Notes under the pieces: model-generated | Seen by the model: only the letters and a program-made list of their open reading frames with translations | What the model was told of the DNA's origin: nothing | Database searches by the model: none | Position numbers and translations under genes: made by a program | In this document: piece by piece, positions 22,844 to 34,700 of the stretch | Numbering within the stretch: the stretch's first letter is position 1 | How the letters are laid out: each line of letters starts with the position of its first letter | Origin: Dastarcus helophoroides | Lineage: Eukaryota > Arthropoda > Insecta > Coleoptera > Bothrideridae | Assembly: GCA_028583605.1 (NCBI GenBank) | Contig: CM053335.1 | Span: 10,794,053-10,858,052 of the forward strand | Length of the DNA stretch: 64,000 nt | Direction: 5' to 3'

Positions 22844-23165
22844 TACATATCTTGTCCCCTGAAACCAAGAAAGATTAAAAAACACAACAAAGGTTGCTCT
22901 CTAGTCGTCTTGTTCTGCTGAAATTGGGTAAATTCCGGGAAGGTCATTAAATTTGTAGTTGGGAATAAACTAGTGTTTGAAATGGTCAACAAATGTTTTT
23001 CTTGTTAATTGTGGTTTTTAACCCTTTAGTGCCTTTTCTAAGAGTATTTTATCTCTTTAATGCCTTTTTTAGATGTTCGTTTTTACCTAATTTAATATTT
23101 TACTCTCCTTTTTACCTTATTTGATTGTAAAAATTGACCAAGGACCAATCGGTTCCACCAAAATT
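22844..23165. repeat. family A remnants after the pogo-like insertion
   Basis: CTTGTCCCCTGAAACCAAG and ACACAACAAAGGTTGCTCT continue the interrupted arm. Then comes a segment (CTAGTCGTCTTGTTCTGCTG onward) that also occurs at 19,350-19,435. A terminal ACCAAGGACCAATCGGTTCC lies near 23,136-23,156. Confidence 0.65.
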
Positions 23166-24620
23166 ATTTAATTGTGCCTAAAATCCGGTCTCTATTTCTC
23201 AGTATCTCAATTTAGAAGACTATTCATAGACCAGCCATTTAATTACCCGCCTGATCCGACCGAATAAAATCGAAATCTTTCTTTTCAGGGCGAAAACTAA
23301 TACTTCGAACTTTTTCAATTAATTCAAGAATAAGTACAACTGAAATTTTGCCAATATTCGAGTTTCCTAATATTTCAAGTTATTGATCAGAATTTGGGGT
23401 AACGAAAAAAGGGAAATAGATGGATTAAGAAAGGGAAAAGCGTTTACATTTTCCGGCATGGAGACCGGAAGATTTTCAAGGGTTTTAGAACTGCTGGTTA
23501 GCTTACAAGGGCTTTTCAGTAGTCTCAGCTTGGCAAATATTTTGAGTTAATTAAAGAACGGCGGAAGCGTTTGTCGGAGGAACGGAAATCACTCAATTTA
23601 ACACGGTTGATATCAACTTATTTGAATTCTCGCTCATGTAATTTGCACCCCATAACTTATTTGTTTCGTAAATGTTTACTATTTTAAAACTAAAATCTAC
23701 ATAGTTGTACGAGGTAGAAATTGCGTTAAAGAGGGGATGTAATTATGGCACGACTTTGAACAAAGTTATTATTTTCAATTTTTTTATAGTAGCTGTCCAA
23801 TTAATAACCGTCAAGGTAATTAAATCATAAATTTTGCTTTATTACACACCGTTTTCCCCAGCTAATTATTTTTGTGTTCTGCTAAGCTTGGAATCAAGCG
23901 GCATACCACCGAAATTTATTTAACGTTTCCACAGTAATTCCAACATGAATTTTTTCATTTGCAAGTATTCTGTGTTTAATGAGCGGCCTTATTAAATCCC
24001 TTATCAGCGAGGTTTTCAATTAAAGTATAATATTTAAAGACTAATTTAGATTAGTCAACAGATATATTCATATGTTGTAAGCTGAAATCATCCTGGGCGA
24101 AAGAATTCTTCACATAGCCAGCCTGCGGTAATTACAGGCGCTTTGCTGTTCATGTTCGACGTTACAAATTAAAGACAAGGCAAAGCATGTACACATACGT
24201 GTACAACCTCCGATTTGACCAAAAAAACCTGTCCAGTTGTAATAAACTGAAATACGTATGTAATTTAACAAAAAAATCATCATTTTAGAATCTCATTACT
24301 ACCCTGGTATGTAACGCTAATATTCTTGCTAGTCAACTTTAATTTTCCCCATAGATCAACCATAAAATAACAATTTTCTGAAGTAAATTTTTATGTCAAA
24401 GTCAATTTGTCGTATATGGATCAAGTAAGGAATAAACGTGAACCTTCCAAAAAAATACAGCAACATACTTCTCAGGAATACATTTAATATAGCACTTTTG
24501 AGCGCCTGTCACGAATCATAATAACGTAATAGGAATAGCTAACCTACTTCCATAGATTTCCATTTGTTTCTTTTTTAGCAGGAATAATTTTCACTTCCAC
24601 TTTTGTTTGATCATTTACGA
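23166..24620. other. ordinary-complexity island, no gene seen
   Basis: Balanced sequence with no long frame. It contains TAAT-rich stretches near 23,800-24,060 and no tandem structure. Possibly retained host intergenic or intronic DNA. Confidence 0.4.
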
Positions 24621-24623
24621 GTT

Positions 24624-27600
24624 AGACAATATTTATTTTCGAAATTGCGATAAAAAAGGCAAAATTCCGAGAAAAAAGCCAAATTTTCATTAAAAAAAAG
24701 ACAAAATTCCTAGAAAAAGATCAAAATTTTGAGAAAAAAGCCGACATTTTAAAAAAAAATTCAAAAATTTGAGAAAGCCACAATGTTTAACGAAAAAATC
24801 GAAATTTCGAAAAACAAGAAATGTTGAATTTTTATATAAAAGTCACCATAACCAGATAAAGCTAAACTTGAAACAGGAGAGATAAATAACAAAAATAGTC
24901 TAAGATTCGAATGAAAGATTGATATTTAGACGAAAAAAAAACAGGATTTCCAAAAGAAAGTAAAATTATGTAAAAAATTATCGAATTTTGTTCATGAAAT
25001 CGAAATATTGAAAAAAGACGAACTTTGAGGTTAGATAAATTGAACTTTTAAGAAAACAGACCAACATAAAAAAGTCAACTTTAGAAAAAAACTTATTTTC
25101 CAAATAGTGAAGAAACTTTTAAAAAAGACGAAACCTCTCAGGAGAAATCAAATTTTAGAAAAAAAATTTGAATTTTGTTTATAAAGTTGTTTAAAAAAGA
25201 CAAATATTGAGAAAAAGAAAAGATTAAGATTAAGATAGTAAAATTTTGATCTAACATCTAGCAACGAAAATAGAAATTTCCAGAAAAAGATAAAGCTAGG
25301 GGAAATAATCGAAATTTCGAAAATTAGAAAATGTTGAATTTTGCGATAAAAGTCAGGATTTCCAAAAAAATGCCAAACTTTGAAAAGAATAAAGTAAATG
25401 AGAAAGAATTTAAAAGAATCAAAATTTTTGATAAAAGATCAATATTTTGAGGAAAAGAATTTTCAAAGGAAATTTTCTACGAAACTCGAATATTGTGAAC
25501 ACAGTTAGATCTAATTTCGAGGATACACTAACATTTTCAGAAAAAAACCAATTTAATAAAAGTTGAAATAAAAAATCATAATTTTGCAGAGAAAGTGACA
25601 AAATTTTGCAGAAAAATTCAAATTTTAAGAAAAAATTCGAATCTTGTTAATAAAGTTGATTAAAAAAGAGAAACATTGAGAAAAAAGATTTGAGGAAAGA
25701 ATTTTTCCCGTTCTAATAAAATTTTGATCTAATATCCAACAACAAAAATAGAAATTTCCAGAAGAAAAATGAATCTCAAGAAAATAATCGAAATTTTGAA
25801 AAACAGAAAATGTTGAATTTTTTAATAAAAGTCAGCAACTGCAAAAAAGGCCAACTCTGAAGAGAATAAAGTAAAAAAAACGAATTAAAAAATATTGAAA
25901 TGTTTGGTAAAAGGTCAATATTCTAAGAAAAAAAATTCAAAGGAAATTTTTGAGAAAAAAGTCGAATATTGGGAAGACAGTTAAGGTTTAAAAAAATTTC
26001 TAATTTCGAGGATGCACTAAATTTTTCAGAAAAAGATTAATTTAATAAAAGTCGAAATAAAAAAAACATAATTTTCCAGAGAAAGTGCCAAAATTTTTCA
26101 GAAAAATTTAAATTTTAAGAAAAAAATTCGAATCTTGTTAATAAAGTTGATTAAAAAAGAGAAACATTGAGAAAAAAGATTTGAGGAAAGAATGTTACCC
26201 GTTCCAATAAAATTTTGATCTAATATCCAACAACAAAAATAGAAATTTCCAGAAAAAAATGAATCTCAAGAAAATAATCGAAATTTTGAAAAACAGAAAA
26301 TGTTGATTTTTTTTGATAAAACTCAGCAATTGCAAAATAGGCCAACTCTGAAGAGAATAAAGTAAAAAAGACGAATTAAAAAATATTGAAATGTTTGGTA
26401 AAAGGTTAATATTCTAAGAAAAAAAAATTCAAGGGAAATTTTTGAGAAAAAAGTCGAATATTGGGAAGGCAGTTAAGGTTTAAAAAAATTTCTAATTTCG
26501 AGGATGCACTAAATTTTTCAGAAAAAGATTAATTTATTAAAGTCGAAATAAAAAAAACATAATTATCCAGAGAAAGTGCCAAAATTTTTCAGAAAAATTT
26601 AAATTTTAAGAAAAAAATTCAAATCTTGTTAATAAAGTTGATTAAAAAGAGAAATATTGAGAAAAAGTATGGACTTGGGAATAAGTTGTTACCCTTTTTA
26701 ATAAAATTTTGATCTAATATCCAACAACAAAAATAGAAATTTCCAGAAAAAGATGAATCTCGAGAAAATTCGAAATTTCGAAAAATGTCGAATTTTGCCA
26801 TGAAAGTCAGCAATTCCAAAAAAACCAAACTTTGAAGAGAAAAAGTAAAAGAGGCAGAATCTAAAAAAAATCGAAATTTTTAGTCAAGGCTGGCATTTTC
26901 AAAAAAAATCATTTTTAATGGAAATTTTTAAGAAAACAATTGAATATTGACAATCCAGATTTTAAAAAAATACGAAGCTTAAGAATGCAGTAAAATTTTT
27001 ACAAAAAGACTAATTTAATAAAAGTGGAAATAAAAAAATATATAGTTTTGCAGAGAAAGTGGCAAAATTTTTCAAAAAAAGTCAAATTTATAAAAAAGTC
27101 GAATTTGGGAAATAGCAAAACGGATACTAAAAAAAAAGGTTTGATCAAAAAACGAATTTTGAAAAGAAAGTCGAATTTCGAAGAAAAAGTCAGATTTCGA
27201 AGAAAAGGTTAGATTTCGAAGAAAAGGTCAGATTTTGAAGAAAACGTCGAAATATGCGAAAATACAAAAGGTTAAACTTTGACAAAAAAGTCGAAATTTC
27301 GGGAGGATGATAAATTTTGAGAAACTAGTCAAAATTTCTAGGAATTGGGATTTAAAGTCGTCTATTTTCAGAAATGCTTAAATTTCTGAAAAATAGGTTT
27401 TTTGAAAAAAGTCGAATCTTGAAAAGGAATTAAAGAAAAATAAAATTTGAGTCGACATTTTTTTCTAAAATTCCCTTGCAAAAAGTAAACTTTTTTCCCT
27501 TTGGAGCATCGAATTTGTTTTTCTTTTTATTTTTGTAAAAGGTTGAAAATTTGCAGAGAAAGTAGGGTTTAAAAAAAAAAGTTGCATTCTTTAAAAAAGG

Positions 27601-28963
27601 TCGACTTTCGAGAATAATATCAAAATATAACTAGTCAAAATTCTTAGAAATTGGAATTTAAAAAAGTCCATCTTCACAAACGCCCAAATTCATAAAAAAT
27701 AGGTTTTTTGAAAAAGTCGAATCCTGAAAAGAAATTCAAGAACAAAAATCCAAATTCTGTGTCGAAATTTGTGTCTAAAATTCACTTGCAAAAAGTATCA
27801 CTTTTTTGTCTTTGAAGCATCGAATTTATTGTTGTTTTTAAGTTAAGTAAAGTGGGGTTTAATAAAAAGTTGAATTCTTTAAAAATACAATTTTTTTTAA
27901 AGGTCGACTTTCGTTAATAATATCAAAATATAACCAGTCAAAATTCCTAGAAATTGGGATTTAAAATAGTCTATTTTTAGAAACGCCCGAATTTTTGAAA
28001 AATAAGTTTCTTGAAAAAGTCGAATCCTGAAAGGAAATTCAAGCAAAAAAAGTCAAAATTTGTAATCGAATTTTTTTTCTAAAAGTCACCTGCAAAATAT
28101 AACCCATTTTTGCCTTTGAAGCATCGAATTTGTTGTTATTTTTACTTTTGTAAATAGTTGAAGTTTTTAAGAGAAAAGGGGGTTTAAAAAAGTTACATTT
28201 TGAAAAAAAGATCGACTTTCGAGAATAATACCAAAACATAACTAGTCAAAATTCTTAGGAATTGGGATTTAAAAAAGCCGATTTTCAGAAATGCCCGAAT
28301 TTCTGAAAAATAAGTTATTTGAAAAAAGTCTAATCTTGAACAGAAATTGAAGAAAAAAAATCAAAATTTTGAGTCAACATTTTTTTCTAAAATTCGCTTA
28401 CACAAAGTAACCCTTTTTTTGGCTTTGAAGCATCAAATTTGTTGTTCATTTTATTTTTGTAAATAATTGAAGTTTTTCAGAGAAAGTGGGGTTTAATAAA
28501 TAGTTGTAAAGTTGTATTCTTTAAGAAGAGAACATTTTTTTTAAAAAGGTCGACTTTCGAAAATAATATCAAAATATAACTAGTCAAAATTCCTAGAAAT
28601 ATAGGTTTAAAAAAGTCTATTTTTAGAAACACCCGAATTTCTGAAAAATAAGTTTCTTGAAAAAGTCGAATCCTGAAAAGAAATTCAAGAATAAAAATAA
28701 AAATTTTGAGTCAAAATTTTTGTCTAAAATTCACTTGCAAAAAGTATCATTTTTTGCCCTTGAAGCATCGAATTTGTTGATCTTTTTTGTTATTAATTGA
28801 AATTTTTCAGAGAAAGTGGGGTTAAATAAAAGTATTCTTTAAGAATACTACTTTTTTTTAAAAAAAAAGGTCGACTTTCGAGAATAATATCAAAATATAA
28901 CTAGTCAAACTTCCTAGAAATTGGGATTTAAAAAAGTCAACAATATCAGACAATATTTATTTT
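24624..28963. repeat. low-complexity block, module A then module B, between 17-bp direct repeats
   Basis: AGACAATATTTATTTTC occurs at 24,624-24,640 and at 28,948-28,964, exactly where ordinary sequence meets A-rich filler. The left part repeats a ~490-500 bp unit (marker CTAATTTCGAGGATNCACTA near 25,509; 26,000; 26,499). The right part repeats a ~300-335 bp unit (marker GAAATTGGGATTTAAA-like near 27,340; 27,640; 27,942; 28,244; 28,580; 28,908). Between them GATTTCGAAGAAAAGGTCA repeats. No coding frame of note. Confidence 0.7.
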
Positions 28964-28964
28964 C

Positions 28965-29465
28965 TGAGTTTCCAAGTGTTAGTATTCATTAGCAATAATC
29001 AAGAGCAAGAATACTAAAAAAAGCCATAAAACTGGCACAAAAACGGTTTGTGTCGCCCTTCACCTCGATCTCATGAAAGGACATCACAATGTGGGACGCA
29101 GCGTCCGGATTTGTTTTGTAGTCACGTGTTTACTGTCACTGATCAACCAAATTACAAGATGTATCGTTTTCCGATGGCCCCCACAAATCCGACAGGCCTA
29201 TTCATACCTTACATCAATACAATTCAGAAATTTGAATCGAACCTCTGACCACACAATGACCCTAACAAGATATTAAATACGCACCGTTAAAACATCGTCG
29301 TCCGCTCATGGACCATTATTTACGATCGCTTTAGCTGTCGATTTGTCGAATTTCATTAGTTTTTCAATAAATATCCGTTATAGTGTCACATATTTTGCAG
29401 AAGAGTATATTGTGTATCTAGAAGTAAAAGCAAATTATTACCGGACGCAAGGCAATAACAGATTA
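28965..29465. other. ordinary-complexity stretch, no gene assigned
   Basis: Short overlapping frames (29048-29276) in GC-richer sequence have no domain I recognise. It separates the low-complexity block from the LINE. Confidence 0.35.
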
Positions 29466-31515
29466 AATTCTAGCAGCGAACAAAACTTTCCGTCGTATAG
29501 AAGGAAGGGAACCACTGCCAAATTACTTGGTGGAGCTGATTAGAACGAAAAATCGTGCCAGGACGAGAGCAAGACGGACCAATCTGCAAGCAGATAAGGC
29601 GGAAGTCAACAGCCTCATCCACGAGCTCTGGTATGAGCTCCGAGAGCACAAAATTTCTAAGCTTCAGGAACACTTAAGAAGTTGCAACCTCGAAACTCCA
29701 TCAGATCTCTGGCGCACAGCCAAAGCTCTAAGAAGAGATAGGAAACCTATCCCACCGATACACGAACCTCAAGGAATGGCTTACTCAGATCAGGATAAGG
29801 CCACAGCTTTCGCTGAGAGCTTTGAACGACACTGTCAAGCCACACTTGAAGAAGTGTACTTAGACTTCGTATAGGAAGTGGAAAAAGAGGTTCAAGTTCT
29901 TTAGAAGGAAGTGCCAGAAGAAGAGGACGTTATCCAACCGACTAACGAGAAGAAAATCCAAAGCTTTCTGCGCAAGCTAAACGTCAAAAAGTCTACAGGT
30001 CCAAACAGAATTCCAAACCAAGCTCTGAAGTCTCTTTCGGAGCAAGGTGTCAAATACTTTGAAGCAATAGTCAATCCATGTTTAAGTACCAATATTTTCC
30101 CAAAAGATGGAAGACTGCAAACGTTATCTTCATTCCTAAGCTAGATAAGGACTGGAAATTTTCCCAAAATTACAGGACAATCAGTCTCCTATCCAACTTG
30201 GGTAAGGTGGCGAAAAGAATTTTGACAAAGCGTGTGCAGAACATCATCAGCGATCGCGACATCATTCCTAAGGAACAATTTGGGTTCCAACCTATGCTCT
30301 CTACCTCAGACAAGCTGCCGAGAGTGGTTGAAACAATCACTCAACGCATGAACTGGAACCAGGTAGTTATCTTTGTTATCTCCAAGGCATTTGACACAGT
30401 TTGGCACTAAAGACTAGTCTACAGGATGCACCAGTTTAAAATACCTCTAACAATGGTTCAAATGGTAAGCTCGTTTCTGGTCCAGCGCTCATTCAGAGCA
30501 AAGGTGGGACAGGAACTATCAAACCAGTTTAGGCTACAGTATGGGGTGCCTCAAGGCTTTGCCTTGTCACCTCTGCTGTTTTCTCTGTTCACAGCAGACA
30601 TCCCGAGAATCAATCCAACAAGCGACCACACATTATTGGCAACTTATGCAGACGGCACAGCTTTGGTGGCGTACTCTTACAGTCCAGAGTTGGTCACCAG
30701 GGGACTTCAGGAGGCAACAGACAGTCTACTAGATTACTTCGGTCAATGGAGAATCCAAGTCAACGGAGACAAGACCCAAGCAGTCTTTTTCACCCGAAGA
30801 AGACTCCAACCATATGGACATGTAAATGTTCATGGGCAAAACGTCGACTGGAGACTTCAAGCAAAGTATCTAGGTGTAATTCTTGATAAAACACTTACAT
30901 TCCTCAAACACATCGATTATGAAGTGTCCAAAGCCAAAATGCTGAAGGGACTGCTGCTGATTGGTAGGAATAGTAACCTGTCCATTGGACTTAAAGCGTT
31001 ACTATACAAATCAATTATAAGACCAGCGATGACCTACGCATCTGCAGCTTGATCACAGGCGATGGATAATCAGATGAAGAAACTCCAGGTGTTCCAGAAC
31101 GTCTTTCTAAGACAAGCCATGGACGCTCCATGGTTTGTGAGAAACAATCAACTCCATAGGAAAGCTGAACTACCTTTGGTAAGAGATTTTCTTAGGGAAA
31201 TTAATTCCAGGGCTATGGTGAGAGCGGAAACGCATCCCAACGAACTAGTTCGACAGGCAGTGGATTACGATTCAAACGTCCCACCAGGATTGGGAGACCA
31301 AGGATGGTCCTCTAGGGTACCACTTCCATTTCGGAAATTTTTGTTTTGTTTTTTTCTTATATTTCAGGCAAAACAGCTTACAATAGTGCACTATTGTACT
31401 GTTCCGACGGAAGGATTGGGGGCCAAGGAAGAAGTAGGGGTTTTTAGTCGGTACCCATAGCTTGAGTGGAAGTTCGACACTATCTGGGTATCTTCCCAGA
31501 TGTCCTTAACAGATT
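29466..31515 (+). pseudogene. 5'-truncated, dead jockey-clade LINE (reverse transcriptase ORF2)
   Basis: The fragment encodes the linker and reverse transcriptase of a non-LTR retrotransposon. Seen in order: YLVELIRTKNRARTR and SDLWRTAKALRRDRKPIPP (29,520-29,760), KSTGPNRIPNQALK (29,990-30,030), ISLLSNLGKVAKRIL and EQFGFQP (30,180-30,290), SKAFDTVWH (to 30,407), YGVPQGFALSPLLF (30,540), YADGTAL (30,648), KYLGVILD, and a C-terminal NELVRQAVDYD-like end (31,240). The endonuclease domain is absent, as in 5'-truncated copies. Damage: a stop near 29,872, a frameshift near 30,100, stops at 30,408 and 31,050, the first catalytic Asp missing (FVISKAFD), and YADD changed to YADG. The 3' end, with GGTACCCATAG and CACTATCTGGGTATCTTCCC, looks like a jockey-type 3' UTR. 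No poly-A tail is obvious. Confidence 0.85.
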
Positions 31516-31740
31516 TTTTTCTACTTAAAAAAACGCAAGGCAAGTTTCGATTACGAATTTTAGAAGAAAAATCTCTAAATTTTGAAAAGATCAAAGTTAT
31601 TAACAAGATTTATCAAAATTCAACATTTTGTTCTGAAGTAAAATTTTGAGAAACTTTAAGGTTACTTGAAACTTGTACTGTTTTTCAAAAATCTGTAATG
31701 TCTATAGTTTAAATGTTCAGAGATAAAAGTCAAAATATTT
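31516..31740. repeat. copy of the dispersed repeat also seen at 15,530-15,700
   Basis: ATCTCTAAATTTTGAAAAGA followed by AAGTTATTAACAAGATTTATC parallels the earlier copy over roughly 170 bp. No gene. Confidence 0.6.
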
Positions 31741-34700
31741 AGAAGACGACGATGTAAACTGTTGCCGAGGCGTTAGCTGAAGCTGACAACGAGGTTAGGG
31801 TTTCAAAAATTTCTAATTTCGAGGATACACCAACATTTTTAGAAAAAGACCAATTTAATAAAAGTCGAAATAAAGAATCATAATTTTCCAAAGAAAGTGA
31901 CAAAATTTTGCTGAAAAATTCAAATTTTAAGAAAAAAATTCGACTCTTGTTAATAAAATTGATTAAAAAAGACAAATATTGAGAAAAAAGTTAGGATTTG
32001 GGGATAAGTTGTTGCTCGTTCTAATAAAATTTGGATCTAATATCCAAGCAACAAAAATAGAAATTTTCATGAAAAAAGATGAATCTCGAGAAAATAATCG
32101 AAATTCTGAAAAATAGAAAATGTTGAATTTTTTGATAAAAGCCAGCATTTCCAAAAAAGGTCAAACTTTGAAGAGCAATAAAGTAAAGGAGAACGAATTA
32201 AAAAAAATCGAAATGTTTGGATAAAAGGTCAATATTCTAAGAAAAAAAGAATTTTCAAGAGAAATATTTGAGAAAGTCGAATATTAGGAAAACAGTTAAG
32301 GTTTACAAAAAATTTCTTAATTTCGAGGATACACTAAAGTTTTTAGAAAAAAACTAATTTATTAAAAGTCGAAATAAAAAAGCATAATTTTCACAGAAAG
32401 AGTGACGAAGTTTTTCAGAAAAATTCAAATTTTAAGAAAAGAATTCAAATCTTGTTAACAAAGTTGATTAAAAAAGACAAATATTGAGAAAAAAGTCAAG
32501 ATTTGAGAAATGTTATCCGTTCTAATAAAATTTGGATCTAATATCCAACAACAAAAATAGAAATTTCCCGAAAAAAATCAATCTCAAGTAATTAATCGAA
32601 ATTCTGAAAGATAGAAAATGTTGAATTTTTTGATAAAAGTCAGCATTTCCAAAAGAGGCCAAACTTTAAAGAGAATAAAGTAAAGAAGAACGAATTAAAA
32701 AAAAACGAAATGTTTGGAAAAAGGTCAATATTCTAAGAAAAAAAAATGTTCAAAGCAAATTTTTCTGAAAGTCGAATATTGGGAACACAGTTAAGGTTTA
32801 AAAAAATTTCTAATTCCGAGGGTACACTAAAATTTTTAGAAAAAGACTTATTTAATAAAAGTCGAAATAAATAAAACATAATTTTCCAGAGAAAAGAGCG
32901 AAATTTTTCAGAAAAGTTCAAATTTTAGGAAAAAAATATCAATCTTGTTAATAAAGTTGATTAAAAAAGGCAAATATTGAGAAAAAGGTCGAGATTTGAG
33001 AAAAGAATGTAACCAGTTCAAATAAAATTTTGATCTAATATCCAACAACAAAAATAGAAATTTACACAAAAAAATGAATCTTAAGAAAATAATCGAAATT
33101 TTGAAAAATAGAAAATGTTGAATTTTTTGATAAAAGTCAGCAGTTCCAAAAAAGGCCAAACTTTGAAGAGAATAAAGTAAAAGACAACGAATTCAGAAAA
33201 ATCAAAATGTCTGGTAAAAGGTCAATATTCTAAGAAAAAAAACTTTCAAAGGAAATTTTTCTGAAAGTCGAATATTGGGAACACAGTTAAGGTTTAAAAA
33301 AATTTCTAATTCCGAGGGTACACTAAAATTTGTAGAAAAAGACTAATTTAATAAAAGTCGAAATAAATAAAACATGATTTTCCAGAGAAAGGATCGACAT
33401 TTTTCAGAAAAATTCAAATTTTAGGAAAAAAATATCAATCTTGTTAATAAAGTTGATTAAAAAAGGCAAATATTGAGAAAAAAGTTAAGGTTTGAGAAAA
33501 GAATGTAACCAGTTCTAATAAAATTTTGATCTAATACCCAACAACAAAAATATAAATTTACAGAAAAAAAATGAATCTTGAGAAAATAATCGATATTTTG
33601 AAAAATAGAAAATGTTGAATTTTTTGATAAGTCAGCAGTTTCAAAAAAGGCCAAACTTTGAAGAGAATAAAGTAAAGGAGAACGAATTGAAAAAATCGAA
33701 ATGTTTGATAAAAGGTCAATATTCTAAGAAAAACGAATTTTCAAAGGAATTTTTGAGAAAGTCGAATATTGGAAACACAGTTAAGGTTTACAAATATTTC
33801 TAATTTTGAGGATACACTAAAATTTTCAGAAAAAGTCTAATTTAATAAAAGTCAAAATAAAAAACATATTTTTTCAGAGAAAGTGGCGAAATTTTTCAGA
33901 AAAATTCAAAATTGAAGAAAAAAATTTGACTCTTCTTAATAAAGTTGATTAAAAAAGACAAATATTAAGAAAAAAGTTAGGATTTGGGGATAAATTGTTA
34001 CTCTTTCTAATAAAATTTTGATCTAATATCCAGCAACAAAAATAGAAATTTCCAGAAAAAGATGAATCTCGAGAAAATTCAAAATTTCGAAAAATAAAAA
34101 TGTAGAATTTTGTGATAAAAATCAGCAATCCCAAGAAAACTAAACGTTGAAGAGAATAAAGTAAAAGGGGCGGAATCGAAAAAAATCGAAATTTCAATGG
34201 AAATTTTTGAGAAAACAGTCAAATATTGACACAGTCCAGATTTAAAAAAAAATACGAAGTTTGAGAATACAGTAAAATTTTTACAAAAAGACTAATTTAA
34301 TAAAAGTGGAAATAAAAAAAAACATAGTTTTCCAGAAGAAGTGACAACATTTTTCAAAAGAAAGTTAAATTTAAAAAAAAGTCGAATTTTGGAAATAGAA
34401 TTTGAACTGCAAAACGGATACTAAGAAAAAAGGTTTGATCAAAAAACGAATTTTGAAACAAACTCGAATTTTAAAGAAAAAGTCAGATTGCGCAGAAAAG
34501 GTCAGATTTCGAAGAAAAGGTCAGATTTCGAAGAAAAGGTCAGATTTGGAAGAAATGGTTGAATTTTGAAGAAAACGTGGAAATATGCTGAAATACAAAC
34601 GGTTAAACTTTGACAAAAATGTCGATATTTCGGGAGAATGATAAATTTTGAGAAACTAGTCAAAAATTCTTAGGAATTGAGATTTAAAATAGTCTATTTT

